From Mangrovactinospora gilvigrisea (GTDB lineage: Bacteria > Actinomycetota > Actinomycetes > Streptomycetales > Streptomycetaceae), in contig NZ_MLCF01000046.1 of the NCBI RefSeq assembly GCF_001879105.1, positions 1 through 33,158 on the forward strand: a stretch of DNA of 33,158 nt, read 5' to 3'. Shown piece by piece: positions 9,553 to 17,591 of the stretch. The notes under the pieces were generated by a model. That model did no database searches, had not been told where the DNA came from, and was given only the letters and a program-made list of their open reading frames with translations. How positions within the stretch are numbered: position 1 is the stretch's first letter; each line of letters starts with the position of its first letter. Position numbers and translations under genes: made by a program.

Positions 9553-9601
9553 CCCCGCCCTCCGGCGCCCCCGCGGCCGGGCGATGCCCGGCCGGGCGGG
9601 G
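9553..9601 (+). terminator. ilvE terminator
   Basis: CCCCGCCC (9553-9560) pairs with GGGCGGGG (9594-9601), and an inner perfect 9-bp stem, 9574-9582 with 9586-9594, competes for one base of it. There is no T tract. It begins immediately after the ilvE stop. Confidence 0.7.
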
Positions 9602-9628
9602 TGCCGCGGCGCAGGGCCGGCGAACGGC
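9598..9628 (+). repeat. Dispersed 3' element, copy after ilvE
   Basis: The 31-base core begins GGGGTGCCGCGG and ends GGCGAACGGC. Only its first four bases overlap the terminator stem, so most of the conserved stretch lies outside the hairpin. Near-identical cores follow the hairpins at 28907-28956 and 33096-33139. Confidence 0.6.
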
Positions 9629-9687
9629 AGCCACCGGACACCCGTCCGGAAACTGAGACCGGGGCCCCACAAGCCGGAACACCGTGG

Positions 9688-9693
9688 CAGAAT
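9688..9693 (+). promoter_or_regulatory. Candidate -10 box of the cimA leader transcript
   Basis: CAGAAT at 9688-9693 is a typical Streptomyces -10 variant. It would place transcription start at 9700, exactly the G of a GTG that opens a 15-residue ORF. No good -35 box is seen. Confidence 0.4.
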
Positions 9694-9699
9694 GCCCCC

Positions 9700-9747
9700 G
9701 TGCCCTACGCCGTGACCATTACCGGCTCGCGCGCCGGCCGTCGGTAA
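9700..9747 (+). CDS. Possible cimA leader peptide, 15 residues
   Basis: GTG at 9700 to TAA at 9745-9747 encodes a peptide beginning with the GTG codon and continuing PYAVTITGSRAGRR. It would start at the predicted transcription start (leaderless) and is followed 28 bases later by a very strong intrinsic terminator, all before cimA. It holds Val and Ile codons in the run AVTIT, but no long branched-chain run. The ending GSRAG resembles the GERAG ending of the ilvB leader peptide. Inference: a second attenuator uORF. The sensed amino acid is not obvious. Confidence 0.45.
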   Translation: MPYAVTITGSRAGRR

Positions 9748-9768
9748 CCACCCTCCTCCGACCGAGCC
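9724..9768 (+). promoter_or_regulatory. Candidate attenuator stem in the cimA leader
   Basis: GGCTCG at 9724-9729 can pair with CGAGCC at 9763-9768, and GTCGG at 9740-9744 with CCGAC at 9758-9762 directly inside it. The 5' strands lie within the short ORF, so a translating ribosome would disrupt them. This parallels the ilvB leader, where the end of the uORF pairs with the region just before the terminator. Confidence 0.4.
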
Positions 9769-9775
9769 CGCGCGC

Positions 9776-9805
9776 AGACCTCTCGCACCCGCGAGAGGTC
9801 TTTTT
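9776..9805 (+). terminator. Intrinsic terminator in the cimA leader
   Basis: AGACCTCTCGC (9776-9786) and GCGAGAGGTCT (9791-9801) form a perfect 11-bp stem with loop ACCC, followed by TTTT (9802-9805). It lies between the short ORF and cimA, 175 bases after the ilvE terminator, so it is unlikely to be needed for ilvE. An attenuator role is the simplest reading. Confidence 0.8.
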
Positions 9806-9826
9806 GCTATCCGCTAGGACGTGCCC

Positions 9827-11476
9827 ATGCCCCCCACCACCCCCCTCGGAAGCCCCGACGACTCGTTCCACGTCTTCGACACCACCCTCCGCGACGGCGC
9901 CCAGCGCGAGGGCATCAACCTGACGGTCGCGGACAAGCTGGCGATCGCCCGCCACCTGGACGACTTCGGCGTCGGCTTCATCGAGGGCGGCTGGCCCGGC
10001 GCCAACCCCCGCGACACCGAGTTCTTCGCCCGCGCCCGGGACGGCGAGCTGACGCTGCGCCACGCCGCCCTCGTCGCCTTCGGCTCCACCCGCCGCGCCG
10101 GCGTCGACGTCGCCGACGACGCCCAGGTCGCCGCGCTGCTGGAGTCCGGCGCCCCGGTCGTCACCCTCGTCGTGAAGTCGCACGACCGGCACGTCGAACT
10201 CGCCCTGCGCACCACCCTCGACGAGAACCTCGCCATGATCCGCGACACCGTGGCGCACCTGGCCGCCGCCGGCCGCCGGGTCTTCGTCGACTGCGAGCAC
10301 TTCTTCGACGGCTACCGCGACAACCCCGGCTACGCCCTGGACGTGGTGCGCACCGCGCACGACGCGGGGGCCTCCGTGGTCGTCCTCTGCGACACCAACG
10401 GCGGCCGGCTGCCCTCCCAGGTGCACGCGACCGTCGCGGAGGTCCTGGCGGCCACCGGGGCGCGGCTCGGCATCCACGCGCAGGACGACACCGGCTGCGC
10501 CGTCGCCAACACCCTGGCCGCGGTGGAGGCCGGCGCCACGCATGTGCAGTGCACCGCCAACGGGTACGGCGAGCGGGTCGGCAACGCCAACCTCTTCCCG
10601 GTGACGGCCGCCCTGGAGCTGAAGCTCGGGCGGCAGGTCCTCCCCGAGGGCTGCCTGGCGGAGATGACGCGGATCTCGCACGCCATCGCGGAGATCGTCA
10701 ACCTGGTGCCGTCGACCCACCAGCCGTACGTGGGGCACTCGGCGTTCGCGCACAAGGGCGGGCTGCACGCCTCGGCGATCAAGGTCGACCCGGACCTCTA
10801 CCAGCACATCGAGCCGGAGCAGGTCGGCAACAGCATGCGGATGCTCGTCTCCGACATGGCGGGCCGGGCCTCCGTCGAGCTCAAGGGCCGCGAGCTGGGC
10901 TACGACCTGGGCGACGACCGCGAGTTGGTGGGCCGCATCGTGGCGCGGGTCAAGGAGCGGGAGAACCGCGGCTACACCTACGAGGCCGCGGACGCCTCCT
11001 TCGAGCTGCTGCTGCGGGACGAGATCGAGCGCTCGGAGCACGGCGAGGGGCACGAGCCGCGGCGCTTCTTCCGGCTGGAGTCCTGGCGGGCCATCGTGGA
11101 GGAGCGCCCCGGTGTGAACGGGGAGATGGGGCACCACAACGAGGCCACCGTGAAGCTGTGGGCGAAGGGCGAGCGGATCGTCGCCACGGGGGAGGGGAAC
11201 GGCCCGGTGGACGCGCTGGACCGGGCGCTTCGCACCGGGCTGGAGCGGATCTACCCGCGGCTGGCGTCCTTCTCCCTGGTCGACTACAAGGTCCGCATCC
11301 TGGACGGGGGGCGGGGGACGGAGTCCGTCACCCGGGTGCTCGTCGACACCAGCGACGGCACCACCGAGTGGTCGACGGTCGGCTTCGGCACCAACGTCAT
11401 CGCCGCGTCCTGGCGCGCGCTGGAGGACGCCTACGCGTACGGGCTCCTGAAGTCGGGCTTCACCACGGAGGACTGA
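9827..11476 (+). CDS. cimA: Citramalate synthase (LeuA-like, HMGL family)
   Basis: The 549-residue enzyme belongs to the isopropylmalate/homocitrate synthase family and carries DTTLRDGAQREG near residue 18 and the citramalate-type EGGWPGANPRD. A C-terminal LeuA-type allosteric dimer domain (about residues 415-545) is present. CimA condenses pyruvate and acetyl-CoA to citramalate; LeuCD and LeuB then give 2-oxobutyrate for isoleucine without threonine. ATG 9827 was chosen over the in-frame GTG 9821 because AGGA at 9816-9819 is seven bases before the ATG. It sits downstream of an attenuator-like leader and converges on a conservon with a shared bidirectional terminator. A true isopropylmalate synthase assignment is less likely given the GGWPGANP motif. 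Confidence 0.9.
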   Translation: MPPTTPLGSPDDSFHVFDTTLRDGAQREGINLTVADKLAIARHLDDFGVGFIEGGWPGANPRDTEFFARARDGELTLRHAALVAFGSTRRAGVDVADDAQVAALLESGAPVVTLVVKSHDRHVELALRTTLDENLAMIRDTVAHLAAAGRRVFVDCEHFFDGYRDNPGYALDVVRTAHDAGASVVVLCDTNGGRLPSQVHATVAEVLAATGARLGIHAQDDTGCAVANTLAAVEAGATHVQCTANGYGERVGNANLFPVTAALELKLGRQVLPEGCLAEMTRISHAIAEIVNLVPSTHQPYVGHSAFAHKGGLHASAIKVDPDLYQHIEPEQVGNSMRMLVSDMAGRASVELKGRELGYDLGDDRELVGRIVARVKERENRGYTYEAADASFELLLRDEIERSEHGEGHEPRRFFRLESWRAIVEERPGVNGEMGHHNEATVKLWAKGERIVATGEGNGPVDALDRALRTGLERIYPRLASFSLVDYKVRILDGGRGTESVTRVLVDTSDGTTEWSTVGFGTNVIAASWRALEDAYAYGLLKSGFTTED

Positions 11477-11480
11477 AGCA

Positions 11481-11527
11481 CTTCGCCCTCGTCCGGTCCT
11501 GCGCGGCAGGACCGGACGAGGGCGAAG
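11481..11527. terminator. Bidirectional terminator between cimA and cvnD
   Basis: A perfect 22-bp inverted repeat (11481-11502 with 11506-11527) with the 3-base loop GCG lies between the convergent cimA (+) and the proximal conservon (-). It is very likely to terminate both transcripts. No T tract follows on the plus strand. Confidence 0.85.
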
Positions 11528-11539
11528 GGCGGGGCGGAG

Positions 11540-12172
11540 TCAGCGCATGCGGGCCAGCAGCGCGTGCTCCACCAAGGTGATGAGCGCCGACTTGGCGTGC
11601 GCGCGGTGCCGCGCGTCCGTCGCGATGATCGGCGTCTCCGAGCCGATCTGCAGCGCCTCCCGGACCTCGTCGACGGAGTGCGGCTGCTGCCCGTCGAAAG
11701 CATTCAGCGCGATGATGAACGGCAGGCCGCTGTTCTCGAAGTAGTCGACCGCGGGGAAGCAGTCCGCCAGCCGCCGGGTGTCGACCAGCACGACCGCGCC
11801 GATCGCGCCGCGCACCAGGTCGTCCCACATGAACCAGAAACGGTCCTGCCCGGGGGTGCCGAACAGATAGAGGATCAGGTCCTCGTCGAGCGTGATGCGC
11901 CCGAAGTCCATCGCGACCGTGGTGGTGGTCTTGTCCGGGGCATGCGTCAGGTCGTCGATGCCCGCCGATGCCGAGGTCATCACCGCCTCGGTCCGCAGCG
12001 GGTTGATCTCCGACACGGCGCCGACCAGCGTGGTCTTGCCAACGCCGAATCCGCCGGCAATGACGATCTTTGCGCTCGTCGTCGGCGATTCCGGCAGGGC
12101 GGCCCCCTCGGCCGAGGCGGCCGCCTGGGGTGGAGCCGGGTCCGCGGTGGGCCTAGAGCTTGCGTAGTCCAC
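11540..12172 (-). CDS. cvnD: Conservon GTPase CvnD, cimA-proximal conservon
   Basis: The 210-residue small ATP/GTP-binding protein has a P-loop GGFGVGKTT (about residues 40-48), a switch-II-like FGTPGQDRFWFMW, and ALNAFDG in place of the classic NKxD guanine site, as usual in CvnD proteins. In conservons it forms a membrane-associated heterocomplex with CvnA, B and C, likened to a eukaryotic G-protein system. The GTG start overlaps the end of cvnC by 20 bases, exactly as in the second conservon, so the two are translationally coupled. The first about 30 residues are Ala/Pro-rich and differ from the paralogue, while the GTPase core is almost identical. Confidence 0.93.
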   Translation of the reverse strand: MDYASSRPTADPAPPQAAASAEGAALPESPTTSAKIVIAGGFGVGKTTLVGAVSEINPLRTEAVMTSASAGIDDLTHAPDKTTTTVAMDFGRITLDEDLILYLFGTPGQDRFWFMWDDLVRGAIGAVVLVDTRRLADCFPAVDYFENSGLPFIIALNAFDGQQPHSVDEVREALQIGSETPIIATDARHRAHAKSALITLVEHALLARMR

Positions 12173-12851
12173 TGAGCACCCTTTCGAGCAGTGTGACGTC
12201 GGGTTGTCCGGCTTCGGTACTGCCGGGTTGGTGGATGGCGACGAGGCCGGCCTCGGCGAGGTCGGCGACGAGGATGCGGGCGACGCCCAGCGGGATCGAG
12301 AGCAGCGCGCTGATCTCGGCCACCGACTTGACCTGCTGGCACAGGTGGACGATCCGCTGGTGCTCGGGGAGCAGCCCGGGTGCCTGCGCGGCCCGGTCCG
12401 TCGTCGAGATCAGCGCCTCGATGGCGAGCTGGTAGCGCGGGCGGGTGCGTCCGCCCGTCATCGCGTAGGGGCGGACGAGCGCCTGCCGGCTGCCCTTCTG
12501 CGCCTGCTCCCGCTGGTGGGGAGGCTGCTGCGGCGGGAACGGGTGCGCCTGCGGCGGCACCGCCCCCGGCTGCACCCCGCCGGGCTGCGCGTCCGGGCGG
12601 GGCGTGCGGTACGGGTTGTACGCCGGGTCGGGCGCCCCGTAGTCGGGCGCGCCGTAGCCGCCGTCCTGGTACCCGCCGGGGTGCCCGTAGCCGGGCTGCT
12701 GCCCGTACCCGGGTTGCGGCTGCTGCGGCTGCGGGGCCGGCTGCTGCTGCCCGTAGCCGGGCTGCTGTCCGCCGTAGGTGCTGCCGTGGGGCTCCTGCGA
12801 GGTCCCCCAGGGCATGCCGAACTGCCCGGTGGCCTCGTGCGAGTCGCTCAC
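12153..12851 (-). CDS. cvnC: Conservon DUF742 protein CvnC, cimA-proximal conservon
   Basis: The 232-residue protein has two parts. The N-terminal half (about 20-110) is low-complexity, rich in Gly, Tyr, Gln and Pro with repeats such as QQPGYG. The C-terminal DUF742 domain starts near LVRPYAMTGGRTRPRYQLAIEAL and includes a winged-helix-like segment VKSVAEISALLSIPLGVARIL. The exact role is unknown; it is part of the CvnA-D complex. GTG 12851 was chosen because GGGAGG lies eight bases upstream. It lies 164 bases after cvnB and overlaps cvnD by 20 bases. The prion-like N-terminal tail differs from that of the paralogue. Confidence 0.9.
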   Translation of the reverse strand: MSDSHEATGQFGMPWGTSQEPHGSTYGGQQPGYGQQQPAPQPQQPQPGYGQQPGYGHPGGYQDGGYGAPDYGAPDPAYNPYRTPRPDAQPGGVQPGAVPPQAHPFPPQQPPHQREQAQKGSRQALVRPYAMTGGRTRPRYQLAIEALISTTDRAAQAPGLLPEHQRIVHLCQQVKSVAEISALLSIPLGVARILVADLAEAGLVAIHQPGSTEAGQPDVTLLERVLSGLRKL

Positions 12852-13015
12852 TCTGCCTGCCTCCCGTCAGCGCCGGCGTGCCGTGTCCGTCGGTCGATGA
12901 CCTGTCACCTGCCGTGGAACTCAAGCTGGTTGAACCATATCGGGTGTTCCGGGGAAAGGTTCCGGCCCTGTGCGGAGCGGTTCCTCGCACTTTCCCCGGG
13001 CCACTTGCGTCCCGC

Positions 13016-13438
13016 TCAGTGCAGCAGCGACCCCTGCAGTTCGGCGCGCAGGGCCGGGGTCAGCACGCTGCCGGCCCGGTCGACCAGCAGCGCCATCTCG
13101 TAGCCGACGAGGCCGATGTCGCACTCCGGGTGGGCCAGCACCGCGAGGGAGCTGCCGTCGGAGATGGACATGATGAAGAGGAAGCCCCGCTCCATCTCGA
13201 CCACGGTCTGGGTGACCTCGCCGCCCTCGAAGATCCGGGAGGCGCCGGAGGTCAGGGACGTCAGCCCCGAGGCGACCGCCGCCAACTGGTCGGCGCGGTC
13301 CCGCGGGAAGCCGTCGGACATGGCCAGCAGCAGCCCGTCGCTGGAGACCACGACGGTGTGGGAGACGCCGGGGGTGTTTTCCACGAAGTGGGTGATCAAC
13401 CAGTTCAGGTTCTGTGCCGCCTGGCTCATCTGGCTCAC
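13016..13438 (-). CDS. cvnB: Conservon roadblock/LC7 protein CvnB, cimA-proximal conservon
   Basis: The 140-residue roadblock/LC7 (MglB-like) protein begins MSQMSQAAQNLNWL; the segment VVVSSDGLLLAMSDGFPRD is typical. Such proteins often act as partners or regulators of small GTPases, here presumably CvnD. The GTG start at 13438 is preceded by AGGAG at five bases and shares one base with the cvnA stop (TAGTG), indicating coupling. A run of 209 bases (13155-13363) is identical to the other cvnB at 18565-18773, including every synonymous site, while neighbouring cvn genes differ. This suggests recent gene conversion. Confidence 0.93.
   Translation of the reverse strand: MSQMSQAAQNLNWLITHFVENTPGVSHTVVVSSDGLLLAMSDGFPRDRADQLAAVASGLTSLTSGASRIFEGGEVTQTVVEMERGFLFIMSISDGSSLAVLAHPECDIGLVGYEMALLVDRAGSVLTPALRAELQGSLLH
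13155..13363. repeat. 209-bp block identical to 18565-18773 (cvnB copy 1)
   Basis: Every base matches the second cvnB over 209 positions, covering about 69 codons with no synonymous change. A second identical run of about 63 bases (13070-13132 with 18480-18542) lies nearby. The offset is 5410 bases, in direct orientation. Confidence 0.95.
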
Positions 13439-16400
13439 TACTGCTGCTCCTGATGGGGGTTGGGGCCGTGGCCTTCGCTCGCCCGGCGGCCCTGCTGGAC
13501 GCCGCGGCGCAGATTGGTCAGGCGACCGCGGACGGCGTCCGGGTTGCGCGATACGGAAGGCCCGTACTGCTGGTTCTCGTTGGCCTGGGCCGTGCCGCCC
13601 GGCGGGCGCTGCGCGCGCGGCGTGCGGCGGGGCAAGCTGCCGGTCTGCTCCTGCGTGTCCTCCGAGTACGTTGCCGAACCGGCACCATCATCCTCCAGCG
13701 ACGGCTGCTGCGCGGGCGGTTCCGGCATCATTCCGGTTGCGACCGGGCCGCCCGGGGCGGCGGGGCCGTTCCCGAATCCGTCGAACTCTCCGCTGTTGTA
13801 CGGCTGTTCGAAGTATCCGGGGGCGTCAGAATAGCCGTTCTGGGGATCCGGCAGGTACGCAGGTGAGGCACCCGTCCCGGGGGAGTGGGGGCCCTCCTGC
13901 GGCGCGTAGGAGGCATCCGGGGTCGAATAGGGCCCATCGGGCGCGGGGTACTGCGGCGCCTGCCGCGAGTCCGGCTCCGGATAGCCGCCGCCCTCGTAGG
14001 GCTGCGGCGCGGAGTAGCCGGAGTAGTCGGGAAGCGCCTCGTCCGGCTGCGCCGGGGCGGCGTAGGGCTGCTGCTCGGCGTACTGCTGCTGGGTGTACTC
14101 GGGGTACTGGGCGGGCTGTCCGGGGGCGTACGGCTGCTCCTCGCGCTGCGGGAGCTGGCGGCGCGGCAGGCCGGAGTCGGTCCGTCCGGCGGGGGCGCTG
14201 GGCGCCGGGCCCGCCTGGCCGTCCGGCTCGGCGGACTCGCCGTACGGCTGGCCGGGTTCGGCCATCCTCGGCACCTGCGGGATCCGCGGCGGCTGCGGCT
14301 GCGGGACGCGCGGCTGCGGCGCCTGCGGCATCGGGGCCTGGGGCATCGGCGCCTGGGGCATCTGCGGGGCCTGCGAAGCCTGCGGCAGCTGGGGCTGCTG
14401 CGGCCCGCCCTGCTGCGGGCCGGGCCCGATCTGCCGGCGCGGCAGTCCGGGCATCCCCGGCGCCCCGCCGCCCGCCGGGCCCATCGGTCCCTGGTCCATT
14501 GGGCCCGCGTCCGGCATGCCCGCGTCCGGCATGCCCGCCTCGATCGCCGGCGCCTGCGGCAGCGAACCCAACTGCCGCCGCAGCGACCGGCTGAGCCGCT
14601 CCAGGTCCGGGATGTCGGCCTCGGCCGTCCCCGCGCCCAGCTGGCTCACCGGCGCCGACGGCTCGGCGGAGTGCCGGCCGCCCATGATCCGGGAGACGGT
14701 GAACTCCTCCTCGGGCCCGTCGTCCGCCGCGAGCCGGGTGATCTGCTCGGGCAGCATCACCAGCGAGGTGGTGCCGGGGCTGTCCGCCGAGGCGCGCAGC
14801 TGGACGCGCACCCCGTGGCGGGCGGCCAGCCGGCCGACCACGAACAGGCCCATCCGCTGCGAGACGGCCACGTCCACGACCGGTGGCCGGGAGAGCCGCT
14901 CGTTGATCCGGTTGAAGTCGTCCTCGGTGAGGCCGATGCCCTCGTCGTGGATCTCCACCAGCACCCGGCCGTCCTGCAGCCGGGTCCCGGTGATCCGCAC
15001 ATTGGTGTTGGGGCTGGAGAAGGCGGTGGCGTTCTCCAGCAGCTCGGCCAGCAGATGGACGAGGTCGTTGACGGCAGGCCCGGCGATCTCCGCGTCCGGG
15101 ACGCCGCGCAGCATGATGCGCTCGTACTGCTCCACCTCGGAGGCGGCCGCCCGCAGCACGTCCACCAGCGGCACGGACTCCGTCCACAGCCGCCCGGGCT
15201 CCTCGCCCGCCAGCACCAGCAGGTTCTCGCCGTTGCGGCGCATGCGGGTGGCCAGGTGGTCCAGCTTGAACAGGTTGGACAGCTGGTCCGGGTCGCTCTC
15301 GTTGTTCTCCAGGTCGGTGATGAGCGACAGCTGCCGCTCGATCAGGCCCTGGCTGCGGCGCGACAGGTTGGTGAAGATCGAGTTGATGTTGCCGCGCATC
15401 AGCGCCTGCTCGCCGGCGAGGCGGACCGCCTCCCGGTGGACGGCGTCGAAGGCGCGCGCCACCTCGCCGATCTCGTCCTGGCTGTGCAGCGGGATGGGCG
15501 CCACCGTGGTGTCCACCCGCTCCGGCTCGCCGCCGGCCAGCTTGGCCACCAGGTCCGGCAGCCGGCGCTGCGCCACCTCCAGGGCGCCGCGGCGCAGGGT
15601 GCGCATCCCGCGGGCCATCGAGCGGGCGATGCCCAGGGTGAAGAGGGCGCCGATCAGCAGCACGCCGATGGCGATCGAGGAGCTGATGATCGCGTCCCGG
15701 ATCGCCCGGTCCTTGGTGGCCACCGACTCGTCGAGGATCTGCCGGGTGACCTCCTGCTCCACCTGCCGGATCTGGTTGATCTCGGTGGAGGAGGTGTCGA
15801 ACCACCGGGGCTCGGTGAGGGTGCCCGCGCTCACCGGCTTCCCCGCCTGCGCCGAGGCCAGCACCATGTTCTCCATGCGCGTGGTGGCGGCGATGTCGGG
15901 GGAGTGGACGGTGCGCTGGTAGAGCGCGATGTCCGACTGCAGCGCGCCGGTGAGGAACTCGTTGCGCGCGGTGTCGGTGATCTGGCGGCTCGCCAGGATG
16001 CCGGCGATCTCGTCCGGGCTGGCCTGATGGGTCACCAGCACCCGGGAGACGATGTTCCGCTGGGTGGAGAGCGAGGCCTTGGTGAGGGAGAGCGCGTAGA
16101 TGGCGCGGGCCCGGCTCGTCACCGTGCCGGTGCGCAGGCCGAGGTCGTTGTCGAAGGCCGGCAGTGGCGCGAAGAGGTTGGAGTAGGCGACCTGGGTGGC
16201 CAGCGGCTGCTTGGGGTCGGCGTAGGAGGCCTTGCGGACCGCGGTGAGCTTGGCCAGCTGGGCGTTGGCGGTCTTGATCCGCTGCTGGACGTTGATGTCG
16301 CCCTTCGGCGCGCCGTCCGCCGCCCGGTGGAACTGCCGTACCGCGGCGTCGGTGGCCGCGTAGGCGTCGTCCACCTCGGTGGAGTGCCGGTCGTGGGCGG

Positions 16401-16698
16401 TGAAGTGGGAGGCCGCGAAGTCGCGTTCGGTCTGCAGCTTGTCGGCGAGCGTGGTGGCGCTCTGCACCAGCCGCGCGGTGTCGGCGGCGTCGGACGCCTC
16501 GCGGGCCGACCGGACCTGGTCGTTGACGCGCAGCCCGACGAAGACGAGGGCCACCAGCGCGGGGATCACCATGATGACGCCCAGGCGGGTCGTGACCCGC
16601 CAGTTCCGCACGGCCATACGACGGCGGCGCACGGGTTCGGCCGGTGGCCCGTCTCCCGTGTCAGCCCCCGATGGGATGTTGCGACTCACCTTCGACAC
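13438..16698 (-). CDS. cvnA: Conservon sensor-kinase-like CvnA, cimA-proximal conservon
   Basis: The 1086-residue membrane protein has a first membrane segment at about 39-57, an extracellular nitrate/nitrite-sensor-like (NIT) helical domain, a second membrane segment at about 333-355, HAMP, a dimerisation-like helix LFKLDHLATRMRRNGENLL, and an HATPase domain with ELLENATAF (N box), DEGIGL and GLFVVGRL. A Pro/Gln/Ala-rich tail (about 660-1060) ends in a conserved motif VRGRLTNLRRGVQQGR shared with the paralogue. It acts with CvnB-D at the membrane; the signal is unknown. GTG 16698 was chosen because AGAGGG lies about five bases upstream; GTG 16737 in the same frame is the alternative and adds 13 residues. 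The stop overlaps cvnB. Confidence 0.93.
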   Translation of the reverse strand: MSKVSRNIPSGADTGDGPPAEPVRRRRMAVRNWRVTTRLGVIMVIPALVALVFVGLRVNDQVRSAREASDAADTARLVQSATTLADKLQTERDFAASHFTAHDRHSTEVDDAYAATDAAVRQFHRAADGAPKGDINVQQRIKTANAQLAKLTAVRKASYADPKQPLATQVAYSNLFAPLPAFDNDLGLRTGTVTSRARAIYALSLTKASLSTQRNIVSRVLVTHQASPDEIAGILASRQITDTARNEFLTGALQSDIALYQRTVHSPDIAATTRMENMVLASAQAGKPVSAGTLTEPRWFDTSSTEINQIRQVEQEVTRQILDESVATKDRAIRDAIISSSIAIGVLLIGALFTLGIARSMARGMRTLRRGALEVAQRRLPDLVAKLAGGEPERVDTTVAPIPLHSQDEIGEVARAFDAVHREAVRLAGEQALMRGNINSIFTNLSRRSQGLIERQLSLITDLENNESDPDQLSNLFKLDHLATRMRRNGENLLVLAGEEPGRLWTESVPLVDVLRAAASEVEQYERIMLRGVPDAEIAGPAVNDLVHLLAELLENATAFSSPNTNVRITGTRLQDGRVLVEIHDEGIGLTEDDFNRINERLSRPPVVDVAVSQRMGLFVVGRLAARHGVRVQLRASADSPGTTSLVMLPEQITRLAADDGPEEEFTVSRIMGGRHSAEPSAPVSQLGAGTAEADIPDLERLSRSLRRQLGSLPQAPAIEAGMPDAGMPDAGPMDQGPMGPAGGGAPGMPGLPRRQIGPGPQQGGPQQPQLPQASQAPQMPQAPMPQAPMPQAPQPRVPQPQPPRIPQVPRMAEPGQPYGESAEPDGQAGPAPSAPAGRTDSGLPRRQLPQREEQPYAPGQPAQYPEYTQQQYAEQQPYAAPAQPDEALPDYSGYSAPQPYEGGGYPEPDSRQAPQYPAPDGPYSTPDASYAPQEGPHSPGTGASPAYLPDPQNGYSDAPGYFEQPYNSGEFDGFGNGPAAPGGPVATGMMPEPPAQQPSLEDDGAGSATYSEDTQEQTGSLPRRTPRAQRPPGGTAQANENQQYGPSVSRNPDAVRGRLTNLRRGVQQGRRASEGHGPNPHQEQQ

Positions 16699-16800
16699 CG
16701 ACACCCTCTTGGCAGCCAGGGGCGCCACCGACGGCACCCCGGGACGACTCGCGTGGTCCCGGTCGGCATTTCAGCATGCGCGGCGGCGCGGAACAAACAT

Positions 16801-16816
16801 TGTGCGCTTCCTCACT
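16801..16816 (-). promoter_or_regulatory. BldD-like motif upstream of the proximal cvnA
   Basis: The minus strand reads AGTGAGGAAGCGCACA, matching at 14 of 16 positions the motif at 23131-23146 upstream of the other conservon. The AGTGA half fits the BldD half-site (AGTnA); the other half is poor. It lies about 100 bases upstream of the chosen cvnA start. Confidence 0.3.
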
Positions 16817-16944
16817 TCTCCCCGGAGAAACGGACATTGACCCTCACGCCGGGAGGTAACGCGCCCGCACATCGCCGCAGCGCCACCCCGGGTGAGCGGA
16901 CCGTAAGGAACCCTCCGCCCACCGCCCCTGAACCGTTACCTGCG

Positions 16945-16975
16945 AGTCGGCTCCTGCGCCCCGCGTCCGCCGACT
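16945..16975 (-). terminator. Weak hairpin at the end of the distal conservon
   Basis: AGTCGGC at 16945-16951 and GCCGACT at 16969-16975 form a 7-bp stem with a 17-base loop that overlaps the cvnD stop. It may end the distal conservon transcript. It is weak, so read-through into the next conservon is possible. Confidence 0.3.
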
Positions 16976-17591
16976 ACCGCATCCGGGCCAGCAGCGCGTG
17001 CTCGACCAAGGTGATCAGCGCCGACTTGGCGTGCGCGCGGTGCCGCGCGTCCGTGGTGATGATCGGCGTCTCCGCCCCGATCTGGAGCGCGTCCCGCACC
17101 TCGTCGACGGAGTGCGGCTGCTGCCCGTCGAAGGCATTGAGCGCGACGATGAACGGCAGGCCGCTGTTCTCGAAGTAGTCGACCGCGGGGAAGCAGTCCG
17201 CCAGGCGCCGCGTGTCGACCAGCACGACAGCGCCGATCGCGCCGCGCACCAGGTCGTCCCACATGAACCAGAAGCGGTCCTGGCCCGGCGTCCCGAACAG
17301 GTAGAGGATCAGGTCGTCGTCGAGCGTGATGCGACCGAAGTCCATCGCGACGGTCGTCGTCGTCTTGTCCGGAGCGTGCGTCAGGTCGTCGATGCCCGCG
17401 GACGCCGAGGTCATCACGGCCTCGGTCCGCAGCGGGTTGATCTCCGACACCGCGCCCACCAGCGTGGTCTTGCCGACGCCGAACCCGCCGGCGACCACGA
17501 TCTTCGCGCTGGTGGTGGGCGACGCCGCCGCGGGGGCCTCGGCACCGGCCGAACCCGCGGCGGCAGCGCCGCTAGAGCTTGCGAAGTCCAC
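16974..17591 (-). CDS. cvnD: Conservon GTPase CvnD, distal conservon
   Basis: The 205-residue GTP-binding protein has a P-loop GGFGVGKTT (about 35-43), FGTPGQDRF, and ALNAFDG. The GTPase core differs from the cimA-proximal paralogue at only a few residues (for example ITLDDD against ITLDED and VALNAF against IALNAF), but codon third positions differ at many scattered sites, unlike in cvnB. The GTG start at 17591 lies inside the end of cvnC with a 20-base overlap. The first about 25 residues are Ala/Ser-rich and not conserved. Near-identical GTPases raise the possibility of cross-talk between the two conservons. Confidence 0.93.
   Translation of the reverse strand: MDFASSSGAAAAGSAGAEAPAAASPTTSAKIVVAGGFGVGKTTLVGAVSEINPLRTEAVMTSASAGIDDLTHAPDKTTTTVAMDFGRITLDDDLILYLFGTPGQDRFWFMWDDLVRGAIGAVVLVDTRRLADCFPAVDYFENSGLPFIVALNAFDGQQPHSVDEVRDALQIGAETPIITTDARHRAHAKSALITLVEHALLARMR

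Noticed and set aside
9684..9923. Alternative open frame through the cimA leader
   Set aside because: It runs through the terminator and into cimA in another frame and has no domain; the 15-residue ORF fits the promoter and stems better.
13885..17178. Open frame of 1097 codons on the plus strand opposite cvnA
   Set aside because: Arg/Gly/Leu/Val-rich shadow of the coding strand; it matches no family and crosses gene boundaries.
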